DNA from: Centrapalus pauciflorus
Taxonomy: Eukaryota; Streptophyta; Magnoliopsida; Asterales; Asteraceae
Assembly: GCA_020465985.1 (NCBI GenBank)
Contig: JAANYP010006979.1
Location: 124,001 to 188,000 of the forward strand
Direction: 5' to 3'
DNA length: 64,000 nt
Position 1 is the first letter of the stretch. The number at the start of each line of letters is the position of its first letter. Shown in pieces: positions 47,001-57,990 of the stretch. A program made the translations under genes and the position numbers. The notes beneath the pieces are model-generated. The model worked only from the letters and a program-made list of their open reading frames with translations. It searched no databases and was not told where the DNA came from.

Positions 47001-48816
47001 ATGCTTTCTTTTCAGACTTAGCATCTATCGCATATGCTAAGTATGACACACAACCCTTAGCTATATGTTTCCTAGCTTTGACTACAGAAATTAAGCATAT
47101 TTCACCTGTCTTTCTGTCACCGTAGATGCAAATATTTCGGCCATCCGGAGTAGTGAGCTTTATCAACTTCTTCTTGCAGACAATGCTGGCGTCATGATGA
47201 TCAAGCCAATCCATACCGATGATGACGTCGAATTCGTGAAAGTCCATAGGAATGAGGTCAAGTTGGAACGTGCATATATCTAACTGAATTATGCAGTCGC
47301 GGTAAATTTTATCGGTGGACACGCACACGTTACTGGCCGTTTCGATATCAAATATAACAGGCAGAGTTGTCGGAGTAATTCCAAGCTTAGATGCAAATGC
47401 ACTTGATATAAAAGAGCGATTGGCTCCTGAATCGAAAATAACTCTAGCAGGGATAGAGTTAACAAGAAACGTACCAGATACCACATCTGGTATTTCCTTC
47501 GCTTGCTCGGCTGTTATTTGGAATGCGCGATTCTGACTCCTAGTTGGCTCGTTACGGCGACTAGAACCTCCTCGCGATGCGCTATGTCGGGCTGGTTGAT
47601 TTTGTCTTTGCTGTTGTTGTTGATGTTGTTGCTGAGGTCGGTATTGCTGCTGCTGCAATCGCGGATGATGCTCTGCACTCGGATAAATTATGCTGAACGG
47701 ATGCGTACATGCATGCTCATTATGTCCAGGGCGTAAACAGTTGTTGCAAACTTTAACTTTGTTAGGACATTCTTCACTGCTATGTCCTATTTCATTGCAC
47801 ACATAGCACCTCACATCATTGGGGTTACAACGCCCAATGTGTGACTTCTGGCAGCGGCGACACTGCCTCGGCTCAGAATGTACCGCATATGATCGAGTTT
47901 GCTGTGCTGGAGGCGAGCTGAACTGTCGGTACTGAAACTGCTGTGGCTGAGAATATCTGGATGAAGATCCAGAATAGCTTCCGGTGCGCGATTTCTTGGG
48001 CGGTGATGGACATGTCGGGTTAATAGAGGAAGTAGGAATTCCTCCAGCTCGAATAAAATCCTGCTCGAGAATTCGAGCAGCTTCCACACAGTCAGCATAG
48101 TTGGTATATCCCCGGTGCTTCAAGAACTTCTGATATTCAGGATGCAGACCCATCAGAAAACGGTCGATCTTTCGCTCTTCAGTAGCGACTTGATAGTCAG
48201 ACAGCAAGCTTAATCGGGTAAATTCTATCTCATACTCAGTCACCGATTTGGTTCCCTGAGTAAGAGACATCAGTTTCTCTTCCAAACGCTTTTTTTCATC
48301 AGCTGGGCAGTACTGACGAAAGAAGATAACTTTAAACTCATCCCAAGATAGGGACTTAATCCAGTTGGCTCCGTGCATGTTTTCCTGAGACCTCCACCAC
48401 ATAACAGCGCCACCCTCGAACAATGTAGTAGCAAAGCTGACCTTTGATTCCTCAGCGCAGTCACTAATGAGAAAAATCCGCTCGATGCCAGTAATCCACT
48501 CAAGCGCTTCGATCGAGTTTGCAGCACCCTTGAAGGGTTGAGCTCCACAAGCTTTAAAGTAACGGAAGTTGCAGCCCTTAGGAGGGACTACAGGGGCTTC
48601 CTCCTCGTCGGTGTCGTTGTTGTGGCGTCCAGTGTCATCATGCTGTTGTTTCCTACGTTCTTCTCTACGCTTAGTTTCGGCTTCATCACGAGCACGAAAT
48701 TGATCTTGTAAGAACTTAGCTTGACGCTCATTGTTCTCGTTAAGCATAGTTTGCATGATTTGCATGATCTGTTCAGGAGTGAGTCCACCTCCAGCTCCTT
48801 CACCAGATCCAGACAT
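44075..48816 (-). CDS. Chromovirus Gag-Pol polyprotein, split by a 92-bp intron-like segment
   Basis: Two frames: 48816-46267 (gag-protease-RT) and 46189-44075 (RNase H-integrase-chromodomain). If 46299-46208 is removed they fuse in phase into 1549 residues with no stop. Domains: Gag capsid region about 80-260; three CCHC-type knuckles near 319-330, 337-350 and 357-370 (CYVCNEIGHSSEEC is clearest); protease Asp in DSGA (462-465); RT about 640-840 with catalytic FIDD (796-799); RNase H starting near Asp945 (FSDASYQG); integrase zinc-binding His1134, His1141, Cys1171, Cys1174; integrase catalytic Asp1204, Asp1265, Glu1301; chromodomain about 1500-1549. All catalytic residues expected for the family are present. 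The start MSGSGEGAGGG is about 200 bp after the LTR. Unspliced, translation ends ten codons past the donor, before RNase H. I know of no requirement for an intron here. Confidence 0.9.
46208..46299 (-). other. Intron-like 92-bp insertion in pol
   Basis: On the coding strand the borders are CGACAG|GTGCTTGC and CTTATCAG|ATACAATT, with AT-rich, T-rich sequence between and a GTTAAC/CTTAAA branch-like word near the 3' end. The borders fall exactly where conserved KCEFWLRQ should continue as IQFLGHVIS. Length is 92, not a multiple of three, yet excision restores phase. Confidence 0.8.
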
Positions 48817-49007
48817 GTTCTGAAATTATATAAATAATACTTGCATAAGAATAGGCATAACTCCTATTCTACCCCATTTCCCAATTCCTAAAGCAAAGTC
48901 AAAGCCTATCTCAGGTCAAGTTAAAGCCTAGACATTCGAAGCTAATATCTTTGCTTAAAAGTTTGAGTCCAAGTGTTATTGCTAACACTTGAATCCCTCA
49001 AACTAAT

Positions 49008-49019
49008 GCTCTGATACCA
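49008..49019 (-). other. Primer-binding site (tRNA-Met type) of the chromovirus
   Basis: Minus strand TGGTATCAGAGC, three bases from the end of the 5' LTR. Confidence 0.93.
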
Positions 49020-49022
49020 TCC

Positions 49023-50877
49023 TGTCACATCCTTGCTTTAAAACACGCTTGCTAATCCCAGGAAATAAGAATAAATGCATAAAGCTAAATAAAATATTAC
49101 AATAAGTCTTGCACTACACGTGCTTCAAGGTTACAGTACTAAGTTGCTAAAAACATCACAATTAAAATTAAAAATAAAAGCAGCTACCCAGAACCCAAGG
49201 CATTATAAGCTATACCACAAGCTGAAAATGAGCTAAGTCCTCTGGGCAGATCAGATAATAGACCTAAGCAGAAGGTCCAGCTTGTTCTTTACCTTTTCCT
49301 GTAAAAAAATTGTATGTAGCAACTGTAAGCTAAAGCTTAGTGAGTAAACAGATATTCATGAATGCATGTAAAATATGAGGCGAAAGTGCCTAAAAAGGCT
49401 GTTATGCTTGCTTGCTTGCTTGCTTGCTTGCTCATTTGCTTAATACCCAGAAAGAACGCTGCACAATTGAGACATTTCACGCAGAACGGAGATGCCACCA
49501 CTATGGGTTTACCGCTGACAGATGATCAATCTGTGATACGGGGCTAGCTACCCGTATAATGCTCAAGGGATAGTGGTGAACATCAGAATTGCTTGCTCGC
49601 TAAATATAATGCTTATGAGATGCACAAAGAAACGCTAACACAAGGTTTGCTGTATAGTATGCAGAACAATAAACAGATAGCAGATAAATATGCATATTAA
49701 TAGATCAAATGTAAGATCCGGCTAAGCTGGGCATCACCTGTACCACAGTGTTCGCCTTCACTCACAAAAGTCTATTGAATTCCAAAGAAGTCACATAGAA
49801 GCAATTTATGTCTCAATTTCATATAAAACATGTAAACAAGAATAACTGTTACTCACAGTACTGAAAATGCTTTGAATACTTGCTCGGGCTTATTTACGCT
49901 CTAAATTGCTTTATAATGCTTGCTCTTGCTTATCTAGGCTTTTAATATATTCTGGCACTGGCTTTGGCTCGCAACTGGGCTAAACGGCTTATGTCTAATA
50001 TCTGAAGTTCAATATTACAGAACATGTGCTAAATTAATATTGCTAGCTCAATGTTCCAACATCTCTAAGCCATAAGTTCTAGCTAAATATTTTGCTAATT
50101 ATTTTGCTAATTTATGCGTTGTTCGTAAATTTTATCAATTAAATTCGAAATTTAGGGGCTAGATTCGAATCTGAGCATCAGATTCGAAGTCAGATTCGAA
50201 TCTGAGTAACAAACTCGAAGCCAGACTCGAACTGGGTTAGATTCGAAGCCAGACTCGAACAGGGGAGGTGTTAGATTCGAACCTCATTCGAATCTGAGGA
50301 TAGATTCGAGACCCATATCTCGAATCTAGCTCTATTCGAGTCTGTTCTTGGCATTTCGAGTCTGTTCTATACATACTCGAGTTTGTTCATAAACTACAGC
50401 TTTAAACATGCATTTTCAAGCCTCAAATCCACAAATAATCTAAGTAATAAGCCTCGGTTTAGTTATATTATACATTATCTATCATATTCTAGCTAAAATT
50501 CATACGAAATTAGCTTTAAATCGCCTAAAAACAATAAACTCGAATTTTGTATTTCAAACCGAAAATGCAGAAGTCGAAAATGACATTTCTTACCTCAAAT
50601 CCGTATGAAATCGTACATGCAATAGGAGATTCACGTAGTACTCTTAGAGATCTTTCCGTTAACGTATAGAACACGAGATTTGGCCGGTCGGTTTGGGAGA
50701 AAAGCTAGAGAGAAGTTCAATTCTAGAGAGAGGAGCTCTGGAAAGGAATTTGGCTTGCAAAAATGAGAAAATGAGCTCTCAGCCCCTATTTATACCAAAT
50801 CTCGAAATTACATCATTTTACACAAATTGCTCAAAATACTTAAAAATAAAAATGCAAATAAAAGGCAAGGTGTTATA
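49023..50877 (-). mobile_element. 5' LTR of the chromovirus
   Basis: Same ends as the other LTR. On the minus strand a TATAAATAGG box lies about 80 bp inside the LTR start (plus positions near 50787-50797), implying a short U3 and a very long R/U5 (about 1.7 kb). Confidence 0.93.
50787..50797 (-). promoter_or_regulatory. TATA box in the chromovirus 5' LTR
   Basis: Minus strand GGTATAAATAGG, preserved in both LTRs (the equivalent is near 43943-43953). Confidence 0.6.
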
Positions 50878-51419
50878 ACACTGCTCAAGTTTCACAAAAC
50901 AGTTTAAACAGAACATGCTATGCATGTTCCATACTTAGCCGTTTTCTACAAAACTTGAACAGCTTGAGCATATAACAGGTTTGACAAATAACAGCTTATC
51001 AGTCAAGCCTGATCTGATGATCAAACCTCCACCCTGCTCACTCTCTCAATCTGTTATACAAGACAGTGTCTTGTAACCTGATCAGCTATTGAACACAACA
51101 TGTTCTTACATAGCTGAACAGGTTGAAGGAGCAACTTGAAGAGTGAACAGCTTGTGATGACCCTGCTCATCACATGTTTGACCATCTGCTTGGACTATCA
51201 ATTTAATTACCTTTCTTCACAATTAAGTTACTTAATTTTTGTTTTTATTTAACTTAATTACTGCGGATAATGTGGGTTTCGTGTGTTAGTGATTAAAAAG
51301 GGCTCAAGTGGTCTGACAAACAGTCTGACATGGACAACCGTTCCGTTTTCCGTTAAAGACCTTTTTCAAATCAACCGCCCAAATGTTTCTCTCTCTCATA
51401 CCCATTCACATTCAAATCC

Positions 51420-51427
51420 TATAAATA
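51420..51427 (+). promoter_or_regulatory. TATA box upstream of the env-like frame
   Basis: TATAAATA within CCTATAAATACCCCC, about 115 bp before the first in-frame ATG, followed by a pyrimidine-rich leader. Position and context fit a core promoter; activity is unproven. Confidence 0.5.
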
Positions 51428-51534
51428 CCCCCTACTGTTTCATCTTCGTCTTCCTCATTACTTCCATAGCACTCCTAAGAACCCTAAAAGTCGACTAAGT
51501 GTCTCATGCTTCTGCTACTGTCACTACTTCCCAA

Positions 51535-54500
51535 ATGGCTCACAGAAACAACCCCTTTCTAACAGTGTTTGTGGGTGCTGATGTTCAAAAGCATGAATCA
51601 GTAACCACAATGCTAACCCTGAAACCTACCAACTACCTTGCTAACCTAACCATCCCCAAGAACTATGTGGGTAAAGGCTACAAAGATATGGTGGAGTTCT
51701 TGAAAGTTCATCCGTTGAACTATGCCATGACTGCCACTCCTGGTGTCCTGTACCAGGAGATAGTGTATGAGTTTTGGTACACTTGTACCTACAATCCAGA
51801 CACCAAAGTCATTAAGGGCACTATACTCAATGGGACTCAGACCATTGAGATCAACATTCGTTTGATCAGGGAAGTTCTTCGACTCCCTGTGGCTGAAAAA
51901 TATGATCAGCCACAGCCTGAAGATGAACAGATGAAGAATCTGCTACACTTCTGTGGTGTCGCAGAACCAAAAGTTGGAGCTACAATGTTCAGAAAGGATT
52001 TGTCTCCTACTTACAGCTTCTTATTTACCTCTGTGCTAATGTGCTTCAGCAGCAAAGTTGGTTCCTTTGACCAACTGAGCCGTTTGAAATCCCTGTAGTT
52101 CTGCAGATTGTGGATGGAACTACAATTGATATGGCAAAATGGATTTTTCTGAATTTGAGAGGCCTGGTGCAGCAGGAGACACGTCCAGCTGCTGTTCGTT
52201 ATCCCAGGTTTCTTAGCCTCATCTTCAAGCACATTTTTTGTGAGCACTTATATAACTCTCAGCCTTTACTTCGTACTGCTGCATTCCCTGTAATAGGGAA
52301 TAGAGTTTTCTATACGCCTGTTCTCCCAAATGAGCCTCCTCTGTCAACACCAATGAGGAGGTTGTCAGGATTGGTGGAAGGACCCTCTGATGTGAGGGTG
52401 GATCCAGAAGCTGCACCCAGAAGAAAATCAAAATCCAGGGCCAAACTTGTTAAAAGGACCCTGGACATCACTGAAGCTGAGCCTGTTCACAAGAAGGCCA
52501 ACACAGCTCAGTCTAAGTCTGCACCCTCGGCCTCTGTGGCAGAGGGGGCGCAGGCTTCTCACCCTCGTTCATTTGTTGAACCTGAAGCCTCTGTGGCTGG
52601 TGCCTCTGTGGCACCTGAGACTATGGAACAGGCCAACCCACCTGTTTCTGACCCAATCTCCAAAACTGTCCAGTCTGAACCTCTCATCTCCTCTCCAAAA
52701 TCACCCACCTCATCTCACATATTATATCAACGCAAATACATAGCCAGAAAGAAACCAGCAACCCAAACAGCCCAAACTAGCTCCTCTGTTCCCTCTCAAC
52801 AGGGTTCAGTTGAAAAAGAAGCAACCCCTGCTGCCTCTCCTACTTTGGGGGAAGGTTCAGCAACATTGGAGCCTGCTTCACTCCACCCTGTGTCAACCCC
52901 GAGTCAGAGTAGACCCTCTGGTTCCTCCCAACAGGAGCCAGTTGTACAAATGAAGACAGCCACATCCACTATTCCAGCCTCCCAACAGGCTGAGAATATT
53001 GAAAGACAGGAGTTCTCTCCACTACATACTGAGTCCACACTGTTCCCACCTAATAATTCTCTTCACCCTGAGTCTGCACGAGGTGCCCACACTGCTAGCT
53101 TAAACCAACCAGCAGCTCAGCCTCACACTTCTGTTCCTCATGATGCAGCTGTTCTACACCAAACAGTTGTTGAAGGACCAATTACTCAAGCTAATGAACC
53201 TCAGGGAATGGAACATCCCTTTGGTGAGGCTGCTCCCTTTATGCAAACTCCATTAGCAGGTTTCACCACTGCTGATGTTGAAATGCAAATACCAACTCCC
53301 CATGATGAGGTACCTTTAAACCAAGGTACTACAGAGGGAACCACCACTGGCCTTAATGAAGGTACTGCAAAACAAGCAGTGTCTGAAAGGCTACCATCCT
53401 TTATCCACTCTCCTGATGATGCAGCTACAGCCACTGTTGAAGGACCCATCGACCCCTCCAAGCTGGGCCACATTATTTTTGCCCAGGCTGTGGAGCTTCT
53501 TTCTACAATACCCTCTCCTTCTACATCACATCCCCATACACCAGCCTCATCCTCTTCATCTCCATCTACTCAATCAAAACAATCCACCCATACACCTCCA
53601 TCCCCTAAAGAACTGCCTTTGAAGGATCAACTTTCCTTGCTGACCAACAAATTTCGATCTTTAGAAACTTCAATGTCCTCTCTACCATCTCTCATTTCAG
53701 ACTCTGTGTCTGAGCAGCTTAGGGGATTCTTTGATATGTTCAAGGATTCCTTCCAATCCACTCCACAAACTGACAACTCCTCATAGCTGCTTGCACTCAC
53801 TGCACAGCTGCCAAATGTCTCCACCTCCCTCTCCTCAATTCTTTCACTCCAACAGGACTCTGTGTCCTCTATGACAGCCATATCCCAACAGCTGTCATCT
53901 CTCCTCACTACTTGCAAATCTACATTTCCTGCCACTTTAGCCAGCTTAAACATCTTAATGGGCTCTCTATCAAATTCTGTGTCAGCAAACCTTGCTGATG
54001 TGCAAGACTCTCTAGAGTTACATCTTGCACAGCTCCAAAGTTTGCTCTTCACAGCTTCTGATAGGGAAAACATACTTAAGCTGACCTCCCTTGCTGATAC
54101 CCAATCATCCTCTCTTCAAAACTGTCTTTCCCAACTTGCAGAGGTGAAGGACAACCTGGCTTTCTTAGTGCATAGCCTGGTTGGTCCCAAACTTGCTGCC
54201 AAAACTGCTGGCAAGCCTGCTGAATTCGTTTCTTCTGGCAGACCAATTTTTGAAGGTGCTGGTCCATGTCCTTCAAAGGGGGAGAAGTTGTCTGCCTCTA
54301 AGACTAAATCTAAGGGGGAGAAAACTTCTTCTCCTTAGGAGAAATCAGTATCCACTGGTCAACCAGCAGGAGCATCTGCAACGGCTACTGGTATAGTGGA
54401 AGGTGCTTCTCAAGCTGCTAAGCCTACTCAGGCTGAATCTCCAAACCCTGCTCAAACTAAGGGGGAGGAATTTATTTCTGAGGACAGGCCAAGCAGCAGA

Positions 54501-55716
54501 AGGAGGCATCTCATTTTAGAAGAAGAAGAGGAAGAAGAAGAAGAGGAAGATACTCCTGAAGCTGTTATCACTACAATAGCTAAAGGAAAAGAAAAAGCAG
54601 TATTTGATCCTGAACAGCAGAAAGCATCAGAGTTAAAATTTCACAAAGCCAGGGCAAAGGAAATAGGTCTTCCCATGGATAAATACTATGAGTTCAGAGA
54701 TGAAAAGCTTCAAGCCCTGGAAGCACTAAGAAAAGAAGAAGCCTCTGCCAAAGCTGCCAAATCTTTTGCACTCCAAGAAGCAAGCAAAATCAAAATGCCC
54801 TCTTTGGATGTGCAGAAGAAACTGATGGAAGCTGCTAAGGAATCAGCGGGTGAAAAGGAAGGTGAACAAGTTAAGGGTGCTCTGGTCTCTGTGACCAAAC
54901 CAAAGAAAGCATCCTCTGCAAAAGCCCAGTTCCACTTTGACAACCTGGCAAGGAAGAAGTTTCATGATGTTGGTGATAGAAGACTTGTCAAGGAGTCTAT
55001 TGTCAAAGCTGTCCCTATTTCAAGAAAAGGCAAACAGTGGAAGCTGCAAATAACCAGAATGGGTGCTACAGGCCCTGAATTGGAAACTTATGACTACACT
55101 GATGTTGCCCAAATGGGGTACAAGGAATGGGTTGAGCTGGCAGTTTCCCTGAGCCAGTCTAAGTCAGAAACGGCTAAGATTGTCAGGGCATATATTAAAA
55201 AAGTTGATGGAAAGAGTGAAGGATCTTGGTCTGATCTCAAAAGAAGTAAGTAAGGGTGTCTCCATGACATATCCCAAAATAAAGGCCAGGAGGACAAGAA
55301 AGGATTCTGAGCTGGAGGAACTCCTCATCTTAATTGAACAGGGTGATTATGCTCTTGAGATGAAAGGAATTGACTATAGCCTGCCCAGTGGAGTAGAGTT
55401 TGAAGAAGGCAAAATTATTGAAGAACCTGAGTTAGGGGCATTTTTTGTAGATCCCCTAACATAGAAGAAGTGTTTTCAGAGAGCTTCAGATCTATACAAG
55501 GTGGATCTGAGACAGCTTGCAGCCTTCAGACTTGCAACTTCATTCAGGCAGTCAAGCAAGTGGAGAGCAGCCATCTAGGATCAGCTCAGAGGCTGCTATG
55601 AGAGAGGAGAACTTCAAGATCCCATGTTTATGATCCTCAGAATTGAAATCCAAGATCTAGAGGAAACAAGGGATGAGCTGGAAAAGATGTTTGAAGGACC
55701 ACCACCACTGGAATGA
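51535..55716 (+). pseudogene. SIRE-type env-like protein pseudogene
   Basis: Begins ATGGCTCAC (the upstream GTG in the same frame is not a start). The N-terminal part (51535 to about 52083) is a folded domain with LKPTNYLANLTIP, YVGKGYKDM and EFWYTCTYNPDTKV motifs, characteristic of the large extra ORF of plant SIRE/Maximus-like copia elements. The middle is very rich in Pro, Ser, Thr and Gln; the C-terminal part has an acidic poly-Glu block near 54515-54552 and coiled-coil-like charged helices. Damage: a one-base shift near 52083-52086; TAG at 53784 and 54336; a second shift near 55200; TAG at 55462 and 55576; final stop TGA at 55714. Function in the family is unknown; 'env-like' is historical and no membrane segment is visible here. 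Confidence 0.75.
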
Positions 55717-56063
55717 AGTCCATCTACCATCAGGGTAGGTGAAGAATGGAAGCTGTCACTCTGTTGGAAAGGCTTGCCATTATCTGCTCCCAACATCAAC
55801 AGTCCAAGTTGTTGAATTGTGTTATACATCTGTCGTACTTTGTTACATATGTTGTAACTTTTCTTATTTACATTAGTTGTAATATACATTAGTACATTAG
55901 TTGTACTCTTGTAAAAACATGTGTTGTTTTCTGTAATCAAAATAAGTATGTATATAAACTGATCTTTTACTTACCTTGATGTTGTAATTTTATTTTAGCA
56001 AATGTAATGTTAAAATACATAGTGATTATTGATTAAACCAGCTTAGACTGATTATTGCAAATA
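55717..56063 (+). other. Spacer between env-like frame and polypurine tract
   Basis: Non-coding, with short TACATTAGTTGTA-type direct repeats near 55873-55903. Confidence 0.6.
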
Positions 56064-56072
56064 GGGGGAGAT

Positions 56073-57128
56073 TGTTAGGCATAAAAAGGCCTCAATCAAA
56101 CCTGCTGTACATCTGAGGGGGAGATTCTTTAATCAAACCTGTTGATGCACTTGAAGGTTGAATTTAAGGCCTGTTATATGCCTTATTGATACCTCAAAGT
56201 GATTTGCAATATTAGCGTAAAGTTGTTTACCATGTTGCATTCGTTGCAACAAAGGCAGTTTGTCCAAGCTGTTCTGTCTGCTGAACAGGCAGGACACAAA
56301 CTGTCTACGCTGCTCTATTCTGTTGAGCAGCTTGGACAGTTTACAAGTGTTCTGCCCTTTGTGAACAGAACCGGTTCTTTGTGAACAGGTTTAACACTTT
56401 ATTGGAATATGTTTCCAAGTACTCATGTATTGTTTTTTGCTACAAGATCAGCTTACAAGTAGAAGACAAAGTGGAAAACAGAACTGCACAGCCTGCCCAC
56501 GCTGTTCTGTTACACGAAGACAAACAGATATTTGAAAAGGGTGACAGACCTTTTCTTATATCAAAATGGCATTAGCAAAAGAAGAAAGATGCAAAGTTGA
56601 CAACCCTCTTTTGGTTAAAGCCTTATGCAACAGTGACAAAAAGGAAAAGACAAAGATTCTGCCATGTATAGACAAAGATACTTTATCAGAACATGTAGAA
56701 AGGTGTTTTGTCCTTTCGGAAAAACTCTCCACTATCTCATCTGTCCAATGAAGAAGCTTCACTGAGATTCTCCTTTTGAGTATAAAAGGAAGCTTCTAAT
56801 GATAATGACAAATCAAGAGTGTGAAATCAGAACGTGCATTGAAGTGTGTTATTCCATGCATGCAAGTCTGCTTATATAAAACAGTCGAGTGTGTCTAAGC
56901 TGTTTTTGTGTAAGCTGTCCATCTGAGTCTTGTAAAAACAGTGAGTGCTTCTAAGTGAGTGTATTCATTGTACCTAGTCTGAGTAAGTCTTAGATTAGTT
57001 AACCAACTGTTGTATCTGTCATCTCAGCTTGAACATTTCCGCACTCAAGCTTGTTTGTAATTAACACTTGTTAATAATATACACAAACATTGAGAAAAAG
57101 ATTGTTAAGTTTTAAATAGTTGTATTCA
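56073..57128 (+). mobile_element. SIRE-like LTR (~1.06 kb)
   Basis: Begins TGTTAGGCATAAAAAGG directly after the polypurine tract and ends TTGTATTCA before a C-rich run. Contains TATAAAAGG at 56781 and leader-like sequence afterwards. Its short frames are not proteins. AACAGGTT/CTGTTCTG words repeat in the first half and also occur in the 50.9-51.2 kb segment. Confidence 0.75.
56781..56789 (+). promoter_or_regulatory. TATA box in the SIRE-like LTR
   Basis: TATAAAAGG about 700 bp into the LTR, a usual position for the U3/R boundary. Confidence 0.55.
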
Positions 57129-57162
57129 CCCCCCCTCTACAGCTTAGAACTATACACTTGGG

Positions 57163-57875
57163 AAACCTTTTGGGACCTAAAGTATGAGTATTGGATTGGG
57201 GCCCATTTGGCCTTCACTAATATGACTTGGTCAGGGGAGTGGACAGAACAGGTTAATAGAGTTTTTATCCCATCCATTTTGGAGTCCGAGTCCTCTACTT
57301 CCTACAGCCGAAAGGTGCTTCAAAAGATTCTTGTGAAAAACATCTTGCCTCGTGATAGCGACCTGACCAAAGTCAGACGTAGGGATATCACAGTCCTTCA
57401 CACCCTTCTTAAGGGTAGGCCCAGACTGTCCTTTGCGTGGATAATTATGAATGATTTGTGGGCTATGTACGAGACGAGAGAGAGAACGATCATCCCCCAT
57501 GCTTGGCTGATCTCCAAGTGCCTTGAGAGGACGGGCTCACTTTCGCCCGATTCCCTGCTATCCCCCATTTCACCGACGTTCATTACGGCCGCCATGTTCC
57601 CTGCCTTTATTTTTAGGGAAGTTGACGAAGGGTTTGATATATTCAACAAAGAGACAAATGAGTCGTATATCGAGGACTATACTGAGGATGAGAGGAGAGA
57701 GAGAAGAGAATACCGCTAATGAGGTGGGAGTTCGGCATGCTGAGCCGAACCTAGGTGCGTCTACCTCGTGTAGTCAAGGTAATGACAGTTTTGATTTTGA
57801 CCGCATGTTGAGTCGGATAGAGGATATTGCAGTGGGTCAGGGTGAGTTCCGAGAGGATGTGACCGTAATAATTTT
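57163..57875 (+). pseudogene. Transposase_32-like ('putative plant transposon protein') fragment
   Basis: From the junction the frame reads through GAHLAFTNMTWSGEW, VLHTLLKGRPRLSFAWIIMNDLW and IIPHAWLISKCLERTGSL, the pattern of the plant transposon-protein domain found in gag-like proteins of some retroelements. The frame has no proper start (the leading codons are copia leader). It shifts near 57700 (stop after RREYR); the next frame continues EVGVRHAEPNLGASTSC and MLSRIEDIAVGQGEF until sequence changes at about 57870. Truncated on both sides; likely a fragment of a different element. Family assignment is tentative. Confidence 0.55.
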
Positions 57876-57990
57876 ATAAATAAAATATTTCCCTTACCCT
57901 ACCCTTATCTGCAGCCCAGATCATCTATCGGTTTCAAATGATTTCCAGCCCCATCTTTCAATTCAACCTGAAAAATAACAAATACAGAAA
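57876..57990. other. Short intergenic stretch with an exon-like segment on the minus strand
   Basis: On the minus strand TTTTTCAG is followed by an open VELKDGAGNHLKPIDDLG segment and then a stop. It could be the last exon of a gene reading leftward whose intron now contains the neighbouring MITE, but no partner exons were found. Confidence 0.25.

Larger units (their letters stand above)
42190..50877 (-). mobile_element. Ty3/gypsy chromovirus (Tekay-like), ~8.7 kb, both LTRs present
   Basis: LTR (42190-44035, the 3' LTR) - pol - gag - LTR (49023-50877, the 5' LTR) on the minus strand. The two LTRs are nearly identical by eye; the largest visible difference is one versus several extra GCTT units near 42566/49404. 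A C-terminal chromodomain in pol places it among chromoviruses, with a Tekay-like arrangement. The flanks do not match: ATTCC within the MuDR gene on the left, ACACT in copia sequence on the right, so no TSD. The LTR interior carries repeated AGATTCGAATCTGAG words (about 43310-43500 and the equivalent in the other LTR). Confidence 0.95.
50878..57162 (+). mobile_element. SIRE-like Ty1/copia element, 3' part only
   Basis: Starts abruptly at the chromovirus LTR and contains an env-like pseudogene, a 3' untranslated spacer, polypurine tract GGGGGAGAT (about 56064-56072) and an LTR. No gag, protease, integrase or RT of copia type is present, so the 5' two-thirds is missing. After the LTR come CCCCCCCTCTAC and ACACTTGG, the kind of leader that normally leads to the primer-binding site, before an abrupt switch at 57163. 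Confidence 0.75.

Noticed and set aside
47289..48803. Several 65-95-codon frames on both strands within the gag region
   Set aside because: Shadows of the long gag-protease frame in other registers.
52225..55297. Frames on the minus strand and the other plus frames across the env-like region
   Set aside because: Shadows caused by the biased Pro/Ser/Glu codon composition of the env-like pseudogene.
57120..57162. Start of the Transposase_32-like frame in the C-rich leader
   Set aside because: The first codons are copia leader sequence read through in frame; they are not part of the protein.
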